The notes under the pieces: generated by a model
What the model was told of the DNA's origin: nothing
Seen by the model: the letters and a program-made list of their open reading frames with translations, nothing else
The model's database searches: none
Made by a program: the position numbers and the translations under genes
Assembly: GCF_014650035.1 (NCBI RefSeq)
Contig: NZ_BMUE01000007.1
Coordinates: forward strand, 186,001-250,000
Direction of reading: 5' to 3'
DNA: 64,000 nucleotides
Origin: Streptomyces lucensis JCM 4490
GTDB lineage: Bacteria; Actinomycetota; Actinomycetes; Streptomycetales; Streptomycetaceae
Shown: positions 26,103 to 34,786 of the stretch, piece by piece
How the letters are laid out: the number at the start of each line of letters is the position of its first letter
Numbering within the stretch: the first letter of the stretch is position 1

Positions 26103-27641
26103 ATGTCCAAAACACGGCAGCATTGCTTCGACTTTGGCGTTCCGCCTGCCCTCACCCTGCTTCTCGGTCTTTGGGGTATCACCCGCAACAACAGCATGTG
26201 GCGTGATGAGGCGGCTACCTGGGAGGCGGCCCACAGGACGATTCCCGAAATCTGGAGTCTCCTGGGGCGGATCGACATGGTCCACGGCCTGTACTACCTC
26301 TTCATGCACGGCGTCTTCACGGTGTTCGGAGACCGCCTCTACTGCCTGCGACTGCCGTCGCTCCTGGCCATGGCATGCGCCACCGCTTTGCTCACCCTTC
26401 TGGGCTCCCGACTGGTCGACGCCTCCACCGGGCTGGCAACAGGACTGGCATTCGCCCTCCTGCCCGCCGTCCAGCAATACGCGCAGGAAGGGCGCCCCTA
26501 CGCCTTGGTGACCGCTTGCGAAGTGCTCGCCTGCTGGCTGCTGGTGACGGCAGTCGACGCCTCAAACTGGTGCCACTGGGCGGCGTACGGCACCACAGTG
26601 CTGGTGGCCGCGCTCCTCAACTGGTTCTCGCTCCTGATTCTCTTCGCACACGCCGCGACCATCGCCCTGGCCCGTACGCCTCGGGCGGTCATCGCGCGAT
26701 GGGCGCTCTCCGCGTCCTGCGCCGTGCTGGGCAGCCTCCCCCTTGTCATGGCGAGCCAGGCCCAGTCGGGGCAGGTCTCCTGGATCCCACCGGTCGGACT
26801 GGGTACGACGCTCAATCTGCTCATGACTGTGGTCATGGGCGCGCTGGGCGCTTATCTCGCACGAACGAGATTGGCGAGCGGTAGCGTTCGGGTTTCGCTC
26901 AGTGCGCTCGCTCTGCCGCTGCTGGCCCTTCCTCCGCTTCTGCTTCTCGCCGTTTCCTTGACACGGCCGCTCTACCAGACCCGGTACGTACTGTTCAGCC
27001 AGATCGGACTCGCGCTACTCATTGGTGCTGCGTGCCACGCACTGGCAAGCCGCTTCCGGAGACAGCCTCGTCGCTCGATCGTTCTGGCCGCGGCTGTCGC
27101 CCTGGTTGCTCTGCTACCCATCGAGGTACCACTGCGCAGCGCAGGCAGCCGGGTCGACGACGTTCTCTCCACGGCCGACAACGTCGCCGCGGTCCGCAAG
27201 CCCGGCGATGCCGTGCTGTACATCCCCGCTGCACGCCGCGACACCGCTCTCGTCTCGCCCGGCGCATTCACCGGCACCAGGGACCTGGCGCTGATCGAGA
27301 ACCCGCGACAGTCCAACACTCTTCAGGGCGTGGAGGGCACCCCTGAGTACATACGAAAGGCCATGCTGACCGCGCGTCGCATCATCGTCGTCACAGACGA
27401 CAACACCTCGCCCCCCGCGTCTGCTCGCGACCGGACCAAGGAGCAAGTCCTTCGGTCCCACTTCATACGTCGCTACGAGACCCGTGAACGCGGACGCAAG
27501 ATCGTGGTGTACGTACGCCGCGCCGACGACCGTGCGGCCACCCCGACCTCGCGCTGTCCATGCTTCGTCAGGAAGGGTTCCACCCCGACGCCACCTGGGG
27601 TTGTACCCACCGAGCAGTCAAAGTCGAACCGCACCCAGTAG
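26103..27641 (+). CDS. GT39/PMT-like membrane glycosyltransferase
   Basis: The protein is 512 residues from ATG at 26103; the frame extends to 26007 without a better site. It is a polytopic membrane protein with 9-11 predicted hydrophobic segments. After the first TM it has NNSMWRDEAATWEAA, with the Asp-Glu pair typical of GT-C glycosyltransferases that use polyprenyl-phosphate sugars. A soluble C-terminal domain follows (about residues 370-512), with RVDDVLSTADNVAAVRKPGD. The role is probably transfer of a sugar to a protein or wall glycan outside the membrane; substrate unknown. Confidence 0.8.
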   Translation: MSKTRQHCFDFGVPPALTLLLGLWGITRNNSMWRDEAATWEAAHRTIPEIWSLLGRIDMVHGLYYLFMHGVFTVFGDRLYCLRLPSLLAMACATALLTLLGSRLVDASTGLATGLAFALLPAVQQYAQEGRPYALVTACEVLACWLLVTAVDASNWCHWAAYGTTVLVAALLNWFSLLILFAHAATIALARTPRAVIARWALSASCAVLGSLPLVMASQAQSGQVSWIPPVGLGTTLNLLMTVVMGALGAYLARTRLASGSVRVSLSALALPLLALPPLLLLAVSLTRPLYQTRYVLFSQIGLALLIGAACHALASRFRRQPRRSIVLAAAVALVALLPIEVPLRSAGSRVDDVLSTADNVAAVRKPGDAVLYIPAARRDTALVSPGAFTGTRDLALIENPRQSNTLQGVEGTPEYIRKAMLTARRIIVVTDDNTSPPASARDRTKEQVLRSHFIRRYETRERGRKIVVYVRRADDRAATPTSRCPCFVRKGSTPTPPGVVPTEQSKSNRTQ

Positions 27642-27678
27642 AGGAGTTCGCCGGTGCGTTGAATGCCCGTCCAGGGGC

Positions 27679-28242
27679 TCAAGTCCGAGGCGGCGTTTGC
27701 CTCCGGCCCACAGTCCATCCCGCCATCACGTGCGTCGCGACCGTGGCAACTGCGGCCAACCCAAGGCCCTGCACGACGTGGCGGGGACGGGCCGGGCACA
27801 GCACGCCGGCCCGCCGCAGCTGGCCGCGGGCCCAGAGCGTAAAGGGAATGACCACCAATGGAGAGGTGGCCGAGCCCGGAGTGTATCCGCGGACCACGGC
27901 GGCCTGCGCCAGATGTACCAGGCCATGCAGTCCGAATCCGTTGAGGGCCCACTGATAGAAGGCAGAACGCCCGCCGGTGCGATAACCGTCGGCCGACGCT
28001 GCGGCCACCACGACGGCCATGCCGGCGACGGCGGTCGCGAACTCGCGCTCGTCGATGGACTGCAGATGCCGCCATATCCGATCCGGTACCCGCGGAAATT
28101 GTTCCCGCAGCTCGGGCACCTGAGAACGTGTCCACCGCGGCACCGAGACCACTTCCTCCGCATCGTGCGCTGCCCACGCAGCCAACAACCCGAAGGTCAC
28201 ACCTGCGCCGACGCCACGCTGCCCGCTCCTGTTTCCGCTCAT
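27679..28242 (-). CDS. HXXEE domain membrane protein
   Basis: The protein is 187 residues from ATG at 28240-28242. The defining HDAEE motif follows the first hydrophobic helix (GVTFGLLAAWAAHDAEE). A second conserved region, FGLHGLVHLAQA, contains two His. About five hydrophobic segments are present. HXXEE proteins are small bacterial membrane proteins of unknown function whose motif suggests metal binding. The gene is convergent with the GT39-like gene, 37 bp away. Confidence 0.75.
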   Translation of the reverse strand: MSGNRSGQRGVGAGVTFGLLAAWAAHDAEEVVSVPRWTRSQVPELREQFPRVPDRIWRHLQSIDEREFATAVAGMAVVVAAASADGYRTGGRSAFYQWALNGFGLHGLVHLAQAAVVRGYTPGSATSPLVVIPFTLWARGQLRRAGVLCPARPRHVVQGLGLAAVATVATHVMAGWTVGRRQTPPRT

Positions 28243-28591
28243 GGACAGGCAGTCTCTCAGCACACCTGGTTCCACGCACAAGACGCGATCGCCCGCTACA
28301 TGTGGGCGAAACGGCCGCACGCCCCGCAAATGCTAACGAGGTTGAGATACAGGCCGAAAAAGCTCATGTGTTCGACGGGTGTGGGTCGGCGGCCGGTTAG
28401 GCGGGTGACCTTCAGCCAGCAGGGGAGATTGTCCAGTACAGCGTCTACCTTGAGTACGCTGACAACGAAGCGACGTCTGTGCTCAGCCACGTCTACACGG
28501 AAGCGGACGGCAGTCGCGGCTTCCGCCTCGTCCGTGAGTTCTCCAATACCGACCTGGCCGCACAGCTGATCCGACGCAGGGACGGAACTGA
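28243..28591. other. Intergenic region with a possible gene fragment
   Basis: The plus-strand frame from about 28428 reads QYSVYLEYADNEATSVLSHV, then EADGSRGFRLVREFSNTDLA. This looks like real protein with balanced composition, but it has no start and I cannot assign it to a family. It runs into the N-terminus of the SMI1-like gene in another frame. Probably a remnant. Confidence 0.35.
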
Positions 28592-28639
28592 ATCACCCCT
28601 CTCGAACGCCTTACCGAGCTTTGCCCACCTCCCACCCCT

Positions 28640-29272
28640 GTGCAGCCGCCGGTGAACTGGGCAAGCGTCGAATCCGACCTCCAACTGCGTTTGCCCGAGG
28701 ACTACAAGCAGCTCACAGCCGCCTACGATCCCGGATGCTTCGCCAACTTCCTCTGGGTCTACGACCCCCGTCACACCTCCGTTCACGTCAACCTGCTCGG
28801 CCCGGCCCGAGACCGCACACGTGCTCAGATACAAGACGACTACGCCCGGGAGAGCTGTCCCGCCCCGGTCGATCCGCAGTTCCTGCTTCCTTGCGGTGGC
28901 ACGGACAACGGCGAGGACTTCTTCTTGATCACCGACCCGGAGGACGATCCCGACGCCTGGACCATCATCGTCAACCAGGCACGCGGACCAGGTCGGTACA
29001 CCTTTGACGGAAACCTGACCCGGTTCCTGGTCGCGGTGTTCAGTGGCTCCACGACCGTCCCGCAGTTCCCCGAGGGGCTCTTGCAAGGTGACATCAGCTT
29101 CAAGCCCTCGGACCTTGACCAATGGTCTCCGCCCTTGCCACCTGTGACCCCTCCCGTCAGCACCGACGAGATCCGCATCTGGGCGCGCGCGAACGGGTAC
29201 GAAGTTCCGGTGCGAGGACGCATTCCCGCAGATGTTCGGCAAGCATGGGAGCAGGCGGACGAGAGTCACTGA
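28640..29272 (+). CDS. SMI1/KNR4-like protein with C-terminal Lsr2 DNA-binding domain
   Basis: From the GTG at 28640 the protein is 210 residues. The N-terminal ~130 residues resemble SMI1/KNR4 proteins (VNWASVESDLQLRLPEDYKQ, then YDPGCFANFLWVYDP). The last ~35 residues (VSTDEIRIWARANGYEVPVR, then GRIPADVRQAWEQA) are a complete Lsr2 C-terminal AT-hook-like DNA-binding domain. Family-like sequence (LERLTELCPPP) continues upstream in frame to ATC at 28592, directly after a TGA; the expected ATG appears to be ATC. The native start may be mutated, or translation starts at the internal GTG. Role unknown; SMI1 proteins are often immunity proteins. Confidence 0.7.
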   Translation: MQPPVNWASVESDLQLRLPEDYKQLTAAYDPGCFANFLWVYDPRHTSVHVNLLGPARDRTRAQIQDDYARESCPAPVDPQFLLPCGGTDNGEDFFLITDPEDDPDAWTIIVNQARGPGRYTFDGNLTRFLVAVFSGSTTVPQFPEGLLQGDISFKPSDLDQWSPPLPPVTPPVSTDEIRIWARANGYEVPVRGRIPADVRQAWEQADESH

Positions 29273-29298
29273 ACACAGCGCAACGCCGCTCGCTGATC

Positions 29299-29732
29299 AC
29301 CCGGTCCGGGCGTCGGCGTACCTCCGGTTCTCCTCGGGCAGTCGGCGGACGAAGCGGTACCGCATGCTGCTGCTACGGTCGACGTGGGGCGAAAGGCCGT
29401 CCAGGGCTGGGAGCTGAGCGCCGCGCCTTGCCGAGCCAGACGCCGGGCACGGCGTGGAACGCCCATCCGAATGCCTCGCGCGGACCGCATCCGTACCGCA
29501 CCGCGATCTCCAGCAGCGTCCGCCCACCTGCCAGTACCTCCGCGCCCGCGACGGTCAGCCGCCGATGCCTGGTGTACTCCGAACAGTGGCACTCCTGCCA
29601 GCGCTGAGTACATCCGCCGCCTGGTGCTCCGAGGTGGCACCGCGATCCGCGCCGGCCGCCCACGTCGACGGAGCTGTCGAGGTGCCGCTCGATGTGCTTT
29701 ATGGCCTGACCGAGCCGCTCCAGCACGCTCAT
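29299..29732 (-). pseudogene. AraC family regulator with GyrI-like part, frameshifted
   Basis: ATG at 29730-29732 opens MSVLERLGQAIKHIERHLDS, the start of an AraC-type HTH. The frame then shifts: the second HTH (RRLTVAGAEVLAGGRTLLEI, AVRYGCGPREAFGWAFHAVP) is in frame again after a garbled stretch, and the beginning of the ligand domain (SSSMRYRFVRRLPEE) is in another frame. At least two frameshifts and a missing C-terminal domain make this non-functional. Confidence 0.65.
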
Positions 29733-29845
29733 CTCCAAGATCCCGACTGACGATTCAGCCAGGCGCGGCCCTGCACGCAGCACCCGAGAAGAGCGGCGCG
29801 GCAAGAGTCGGGTGGCCGGGGTGGGCGGTAACGCATGCTGGAGGC

Positions 29846-30243
29846 ATGGATGACAAGACCTTGGTGTCCCGTTTCCTCCGCGACGGCTTCGTCAAGCTGG
29901 AGGGCGCCGTCGCGCCCCGCGTGGCGGCGAGCTGCGCGCGGCTGCTGTGGCAGGAGACGGGCTGCGATCCGGACGACCCGGAGACGTGGACGCAGCCCGT
30001 GCACTGGGTCGGCGGGATGGCACAGGGCCCGTTCGCCGCCGCACCCAACTCACCAGCCCTGCACCGGGCGTACGACCTGCTGGTCGGCGCCGGGCGCTGG
30101 GAGCCACGCTACTCACCCGGCACCTTCCCGCTGCGCTTCCCGCACGAGGAGGAGCCGGCCGCGCCCTACGAACTGGAGCGGGTCGACGGCGCGTACTCAC
30201 CCCTGGAGATCGCGATCCGCCGGGGCTTGGAACAGGCCACCTC
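29846..30243 (+). pseudogene. Phytanoyl-CoA dioxygenase family, internally deleted
   Basis: The N-terminal ~105 residues (LVSRFLRDGFVKLEGAVAPR, TWTQPVHWVGGMAQGPFAAA, SPALHRAYDLLVGAGRW) are followed in frame by what looks like the C-terminal end (YELERVDGAYSPLEIAIRRG). The central part carrying the iron-binding HxD...H triad is missing, so the enzyme cannot be active. The frame stays open into unrelated sequence. Confidence 0.65.
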
Positions 30244-30411
30244 CGTTCCCGCCGAGAAGGACGCCGGATCCGCAAACCAGAATGCTCAGCTCCGCCAAGT
30301 GGAGCGGTCATCCGCCGACCAGCGTCCGTCGTCGAAGATCCCGGGTGGCGGTTCGTGTGGGGAAGTACGCGGTCATGAACCCATCGACCAGGAGCAGAAG
30401 TTACTCGCCGT

Positions 30412-31593
30412 TCATGCCGGGCTGGTGGTGGTGAACGGGCCGTTGTCCGCGAACACGCGCTTGGCGAAGTTCTCGCCGATGCGTCGGTGCCCTTCAGGGC
30501 TGGGATGGAGCCCGTCAGGCAGCGGGAACTCGGCGTGGTCGCTTTCGCCGTAGAGGTCGAATCCGTTGAGGTAGTGAAGGTTCGGGTCGTCGGCGGCTCG
30601 CTCCTTCACGATGTCGGCGAGTACGTCGCGGATGATCGTGAGTGTCAGCCGTCCGGCGGCGGTTTCGGCCGGATCACCGGTGGCCTTGAACCGGAGGGTT
30701 CCGCTTTCGAAGTCCGGCATGAGAGGGCCGGGGGTGTTCTCGTGGGTCGGGCACAGAACCGGCGACACGACGAGCAGTGGTGTCGTGGGGTGGCCCTCGC
30801 GGATGGTGTCGAGGAAGCCGTGGACGGCGGGGGCGAAGGCGCGCAGGCGCATGGCATCGGTGTTGACGACGTTGATGCCGATTTTGACGCTGATCAAGTC
30901 GGCGAAGGTGTCGCGCATCGCACGCGCGGTGAACGGGTCCACCAGTGCGCTGCCGCCGAATCCCAGGTTGATCAGATCCACGCCGCCCGCGGACGCGGCC
31001 AGGGCAGGCCAGATGGTGCTCGGGAAGACGGCGTTCGAGCCGTGGCTGATGGAACTGCCGTGGTGCATCCACACCCGGCGTCCGTTGTCCGGGGCCGGCT
31101 CGACGGAGGCGTCGGTGCGCAGGGCGATCACCTCGGTGATCTCCGCGTGCGGAAGCCAGATCTCGATGGCCTTCTCGCCCGCGGGGAGGCCGGTGAAGTG
31201 GGCGGTGCCCGCCGGTCCCTCGGTGAACTCCGCGGTCTGCGTCTGCATGTCGGTGATGGTGCGCAGGTTCCCGCCCTTGACGGTGGCCTGTGCGGTGAGT
31301 CGGCCGTCGACCAACAGGTCGTACACGCCGTCCGGCGGGGGCGGGAAGCCCAGGTAGACACGCTTGGTGGGCAGCGTGTCCAGCTGGATGCTGGTGGCGC
31401 GGGTTCGGAAGGCCAGCCGGACACCGGAAGGCTGGGCCTCGGCCACGGCCAGCCGATCGTCGGGGATCTGGCGGCGCGCCCAGGCGGGCAGCCGGTGCGG
31501 CAGCAGACCGTGCGCGGTCTCCTCCACCTCAAGGTGTCCGCGCAGGAAGTCGGCGGTGAGGGGGGTGGTGATCAACTTCTGTTCGGTACTCAT
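30412..31593 (-). CDS. SGNH/GDSL-family hydrolase
   Basis: The protein is 393 residues. SGNH blocks are HHGSSISHGSNA (block I Ser), NLGFGGSALV (block II Gly), GINVVNTDAMR (block III Asn) and FPLPDGLHPSPEGHRR (block V Asp-His). An N-terminal beta domain of ~170 residues precedes the catalytic domain, as in some carbohydrate esterases. No signal peptide, so it acts on a cytoplasmic ester of unknown nature. It follows the TetR gene on the same strand, 78 bp away, and is probably controlled by it. Confidence 0.85.
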   Translation of the reverse strand: MSTEQKLITTPLTADFLRGHLEVEETAHGLLPHRLPAWARRQIPDDRLAVAEAQPSGVRLAFRTRATSIQLDTLPTKRVYLGFPPPPDGVYDLLVDGRLTAQATVKGGNLRTITDMQTQTAEFTEGPAGTAHFTGLPAGEKAIEIWLPHAEITEVIALRTDASVEPAPDNGRRVWMHHGSSISHGSNAVFPSTIWPALAASAGGVDLINLGFGGSALVDPFTARAMRDTFADLISVKIGINVVNTDAMRLRAFAPAVHGFLDTIREGHPTTPLLVVSPVLCPTHENTPGPLMPDFESGTLRFKATGDPAETAAGRLTLTIIRDVLADIVKERAADDPNLHYLNGFDLYGESDHAEFPLPDGLHPSPEGHRRIGENFAKRVFADNGPFTTTSPA

Positions 31594-31671
31594 TGCCGCA
31601 AGCCTTTGGTTCTTAGGGGGGGCGAATCGCGTCGGTACGCGTGAGCCGTTGGAAGAGTGGCGTGCCGCTGG

Positions 31672-32250
31672 TCAGGAGGCGGACCGGCCTCGCAGCGCGG
31701 CGTCGAGGGAGTCCAGGGTCCAGGCCCACGATTCCTCTGAGGCGACATCCGTGTGGCTGAAGCCACCGGCCGCTTCCAGGCTGGCGTAACCGTGGAAGAC
31801 GCTGCCCAGCATGCGGACCGCGTGCGTCTGGTCCGGTTCCGCCAGGTCGTAGCCGCGCAGAATCGCCCGTGTCATCTGCGCGTGCCGGACGCCGGCGCTG
31901 GCCGCGGCCGTTTGCGGGTCGAGCCGGTACCGGGCTGCTTCGTATCGGCCGGGGTGCGCTCGGGCGTAGTCCCGGTAGGCGTTCGCGAAGGCCGTCAGGG
32001 CGTCCTTGCCCGCACGTCCGGCCACGGCATCGGCGACCCGGTCGGCCAGTTCTTCCAGCGCGAACAGCGCGATCCGGGTCTTGAGCTCGTGGGAGTTCTT
32101 CAGGTGCGAGTACAGGCTCGCGACCCTCACGTCGAAACGTCGGGCGAGCGCCGACAGAGTCACCTGGTCGAAACCGGCCTCGTCGGCTAGTTCCGCACCG
32201 GCGAGCGTCAGCCGCTCGGCGCTCAGTCCTGCCCTCACCACAACCATCAC
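31672..32250 (-). CDS. TetR family transcriptional regulator (WHG-type C-terminal domain)
   Basis: The protein is 192 residues. The HTH is LAGAELADEAGFDQVTLSAL, then ARRFDVRVASLYSHLKNSHE. The C-terminal domain has AYRDYARAHPGRYEAARYRL and RMLGSVFHGYASLEAAGGF, typical of the WHG subgroup. It is probably co-transcribed with the SGNH hydrolase downstream. Repeated CCTATAG boxes upstream (32264-32299) are candidate operators. Confidence 0.88.
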   Translation of the reverse strand: MMVVVRAGLSAERLTLAGAELADEAGFDQVTLSALARRFDVRVASLYSHLKNSHELKTRIALFALEELADRVADAVAGRAGKDALTAFANAYRDYARAHPGRYEAARYRLDPQTAAASAGVRHAQMTRAILRGYDLAEPDQTHAVRMLGSVFHGYASLEAAGGFSHTDVASEESWAWTLDSLDAALRGRSAS

Positions 32251-32263
32251 CTACTCTGGTTCA

Positions 32264-32299
32264 CCTATAGAGAGTATGCATTTACCTAAGCCCTATAGG
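32264..32299. promoter_or_regulatory. CCTATAG repeats upstream of TetR gene
   Basis: CCTATAG at 32264-32270 and CCTATAGG (self-complementary) at 32292-32299 lie just upstream of the TetR start in an AT-rich patch. Each can act as a half or full site. Regulator binding is inferred. Confidence 0.4.
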
Positions 32300-32433
32300 C
32301 AAGGGCTCGCCCATCGCCAGCACCGCCCGCGCTGCCCCCACACCTGCCGCAAGCACCGATGTGCTCGTCGGCGGGATCGCCGAGTGCGGGCTGACGGCGA
32401 TGCCTTCTCAGCGCAGGCGACTCCGACACGCTC

Positions 32434-33216
32434 TCAGAGGAAGACGCGCGCCACCTCCAGCCACCTCTGAGCGTCCTCGCCGATCGCCGTCATGTCCGTC
32501 TCGTGCCAGGGGCGACGCCGGGTGACACACAGGCAGAAGTCGATGGCGTGACCCTGTACCCGTTGCGCGGCAGCCTCGGGGCCCCATACCCAGGTCTGTC
32601 CGTCAGGTGCTGTCAGCTCGACGTGGAAAGGGTCCGTCGGCTCAGGCAGTCCGACGGCGGCGAAGGACAGCGCTCGTCCCAACACCCCCAGCGACGCCAC
32701 GTGCTGCAGCCGGTCCGTCGGGCGGTGCGCCACGCCCACAGCGTCGAAGACGTCCTGCCCGTGTGTCCAGGTTTCCATCAGACGAAGTGGCACCATCAGG
32801 GCCGGGGTCACCCTCGACATGTACCAGGGGAATGCGTGGTCCCATGGCGTGTCGCGCAGTGCCGCCGCCAGTTGCGCTCGACCGGCCCGCCACTCGTCCA
32901 GGAGTGCCGACCGAGGTTTGGCCGCTCCCGCGGCGGCGGCCTTGTCTGCGTACCCGCTGCCTTCGGTTTCCGCCCGCCTGAGCTCGGCGCCGAACGCCTC
33001 CGGAGTGCGTAAGGCGCTGAGTGCGTTCGCGTCCGCCCACGCGAGGTGGGCTATCTGGTGGGCGACCGTCCAGCCCGGTGCCGGTGTCGGTACGGACCAG
33101 TCGTCCACTGACCTGACCAGGACGTCGAGCTCGTCACCCTCGGCCACCAGCGCGGACAGGACACCAGCGTCACCTGCATCGGGGACTGCGAGGTTGTAGT
33201 TCAACATGTGTGCCAT
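32434..33216 (-). CDS. TIGR03084 family protein (mycothiol-dependent maleylpyruvate isomerase fold)
   Basis: The protein is 260 residues. PTPAPGWTVAHQIAHLAWAD carries the conserved His of the DinB/MDMPI fold, PLRLMETWTHGQDVFDAVG the second metal-site His, and VHVELTAPDG-like sequence (FHVELTAPDGQTWVWGPE) the C-terminal SCP-like part. These proteins are thought to bind metal and mycothiol; the reaction is unknown. GGAGG lies about 9 bases upstream of the ATG. Confidence 0.8.
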   Translation of the reverse strand: MAHMLNYNLAVPDAGDAGVLSALVAEGDELDVLVRSVDDWSVPTPAPGWTVAHQIAHLAWADANALSALRTPEAFGAELRRAETEGSGYADKAAAAGAAKPRSALLDEWRAGRAQLAAALRDTPWDHAFPWYMSRVTPALMVPLRLMETWTHGQDVFDAVGVAHRPTDRLQHVASLGVLGRALSFAAVGLPEPTDPFHVELTAPDGQTWVWGPEAAAQRVQGHAIDFCLCVTRRRPWHETDMTAIGEDAQRWLEVARVFL

Positions 33217-33439
33217 GGTGCCACTGCCTCCTTACCGACGACGGAGACGAAGTGGGCAGCATCCAGGGGACGGTAGTGTGGTCGCCGGAGTGCCTGGAAG
33301 GCGGCTGACGACGCTCCCCGTGCGGCAGTTGCTACGCCGGTGATGCCGCCCTAGGGGAAGCCGCCGCCGAAGCCGCCCGCCGCCAAGCCGCCATACCCCC
33401 AGAGCCGGACGACCAGGAGCGGGGCAGGACCTCGGCGCG

Positions 33440-33590
33440 ATGGACGAGACCGGGCTGGCGCTCTTCTGGCGCCGCCGGATCGGCATGATCTTCCAGTTCT
33501 TCGACCTCAGCGACGACCTGACCACGACCGACAACGTCGCCCTGGCCGCACAGCTCACGGCCACCACCCCCGGTGCCGGCCGGGCCGCGA
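33440..33590 (+). pseudogene. ABC transporter ATPase fragment
   Basis: The reading WRRRIGMIFQFFDLSDDLTT, then TDNVALAAQLTA, is the region around the Q-loop of a lipoprotein/antibiotic-exporter type ABC ATPase. Walker A, signature and Walker B parts are missing on both sides. A small orphan remnant. Confidence 0.65.
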
Positions 33591-33662
33591 CGGCCATGGA
33601 CGCCGACTCCTACCCGGCCCTGATCCACGCCCTCCACGATGCCGAAAGGGCGTTCCCGACCG

Positions 33663-34205
33663 CTATCGGTCCTCAGTCATCCGCCAGACGACATCGACCC
33701 CCACTTCGCCAGGAGCGCAGGGCCCTTCAGGCACTCGTACGCGTTCGATCTCAGTGAAACCCAAGCGGCGGGCGACGGCTCCGCTAGCTGAGTTGGCGGC
33801 ATCGTGATGGATCTCCAAACGGTCGATGCCCGCCAGTTGGAAGCCCTGGCTGACAAGACCCGACACAGCCATCGTCACGAGACCTCGTCCCGTCCAACCA
33901 GGGTGAATCCAGTAGCCGATTTCGAGGCCGCCCGCACCGATGCGACGATGCAGGCCACAACTACCGATCACCGTGGCACTGCACGTGATCGCATATCCGA
34001 AGGCTTGCCTGGTCTCCCACTCGTCGTGACTGCGGGTCAGGAACTCGATGGTTTGCTGCCTGTCGTGGGTGGCCGCCCAGGGCATCCACGGCACCAGATG
34101 GTCCTGGGACTCGTAGATCGCCTGTTCCAGGGCGTCGAGATCGGTCATGCGCCACCGGCGCAGTTCAACCCGGTCAGAACTCAGTCTTTCGGCAGGCTCT
34201 TCCAT
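33663..34205 (-). CDS. GNAT N-acetyltransferase (RimJ/RimL-like)
   Basis: The protein is 180 residues from ATG at 34203-34205. Family features are LSSDRVELRRWRMTDLDALE, IGYWIHPGWTGRGLVTMAVS (acetyl-CoA pyrophosphate loop WxGxGL) and RLEIHHDAANSASGAVARRL with the NxxS motif before GF. It most likely acetylates an N-terminal amino group or small molecule; target unknown. Confidence 0.85.
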   Translation of the reverse strand: MEEPAERLSSDRVELRRWRMTDLDALEQAIYESQDHLVPWMPWAATHDRQQTIEFLTRSHDEWETRQAFGYAITCSATVIGSCGLHRRIGAGGLEIGYWIHPGWTGRGLVTMAVSGLVSQGFQLAGIDRLEIHHDAANSASGAVARRLGFTEIERVRVPEGPCAPGEVGVDVVWRMTEDR

Positions 34206-34786
34206 GCCCGGATGCTCTCGCAGCCCGGCCGCCACCTACAACGGAATAACACGTTGCCCGCTTCCCAACCAGGCGCGGTCACGGAGCAGCGCCACGAGTG
34301 CCGTCATGTCTCGTGAACCTCCGCGGGGACGCGTTCCCCTGACCGCCTACGAAACCGATGGACGAACGCTGCTACTCGAAGTGAACGAAGCCATGGACGC
34401 GCCAGCGGTGCCACGGATCCAAGGGCGTGTGGTTGCGCGGCGTTGTGACGGCGGGGGAGGTGGTGCCCACGTTCTTCTCTCGCCAGGCGGGGCCCAGGAC
34501 GGTGGGTGCTCCGGCGGTGCCTGTACCCGGCGATCAGCTGCTCGCCACCCTGATGTCTCAGACACTTCGGCTCGGCCGCCCACCCGGCGGGCAGCGCAGG
34601 ACTGACCTATCCCGCGTTCAGGGTCTGCGCCGCCCAGTCGCATTGGAGGCCGGCCGGCTGTTGGAGCCGCGCCACGCCGACCTGCTCCACCGGATGTGGC
34701 TAATCGAGCGGGCGAAGGAGTCGAAGGAGTCGGACCTCGCGAATGAGATCAACCTGCGCACCCCCTGACAGCCGTCGCGCGAGTGG
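34206..34786. other. Region without recognised gene
   Basis: About 580 bp. Plus-strand frames at 34311-34605 and 34427-34768 exist but carry no recognisable motif; the second ends in a charged helix (ERAKESKESDLANEINLR). Probably non-coding or remnant. Confidence 0.4.

Noticed and set aside
34311..34768. Two overlapping short open frames as genes
   Set aside because: No ribosome binding site, domain or typical codon pattern supports either frame.
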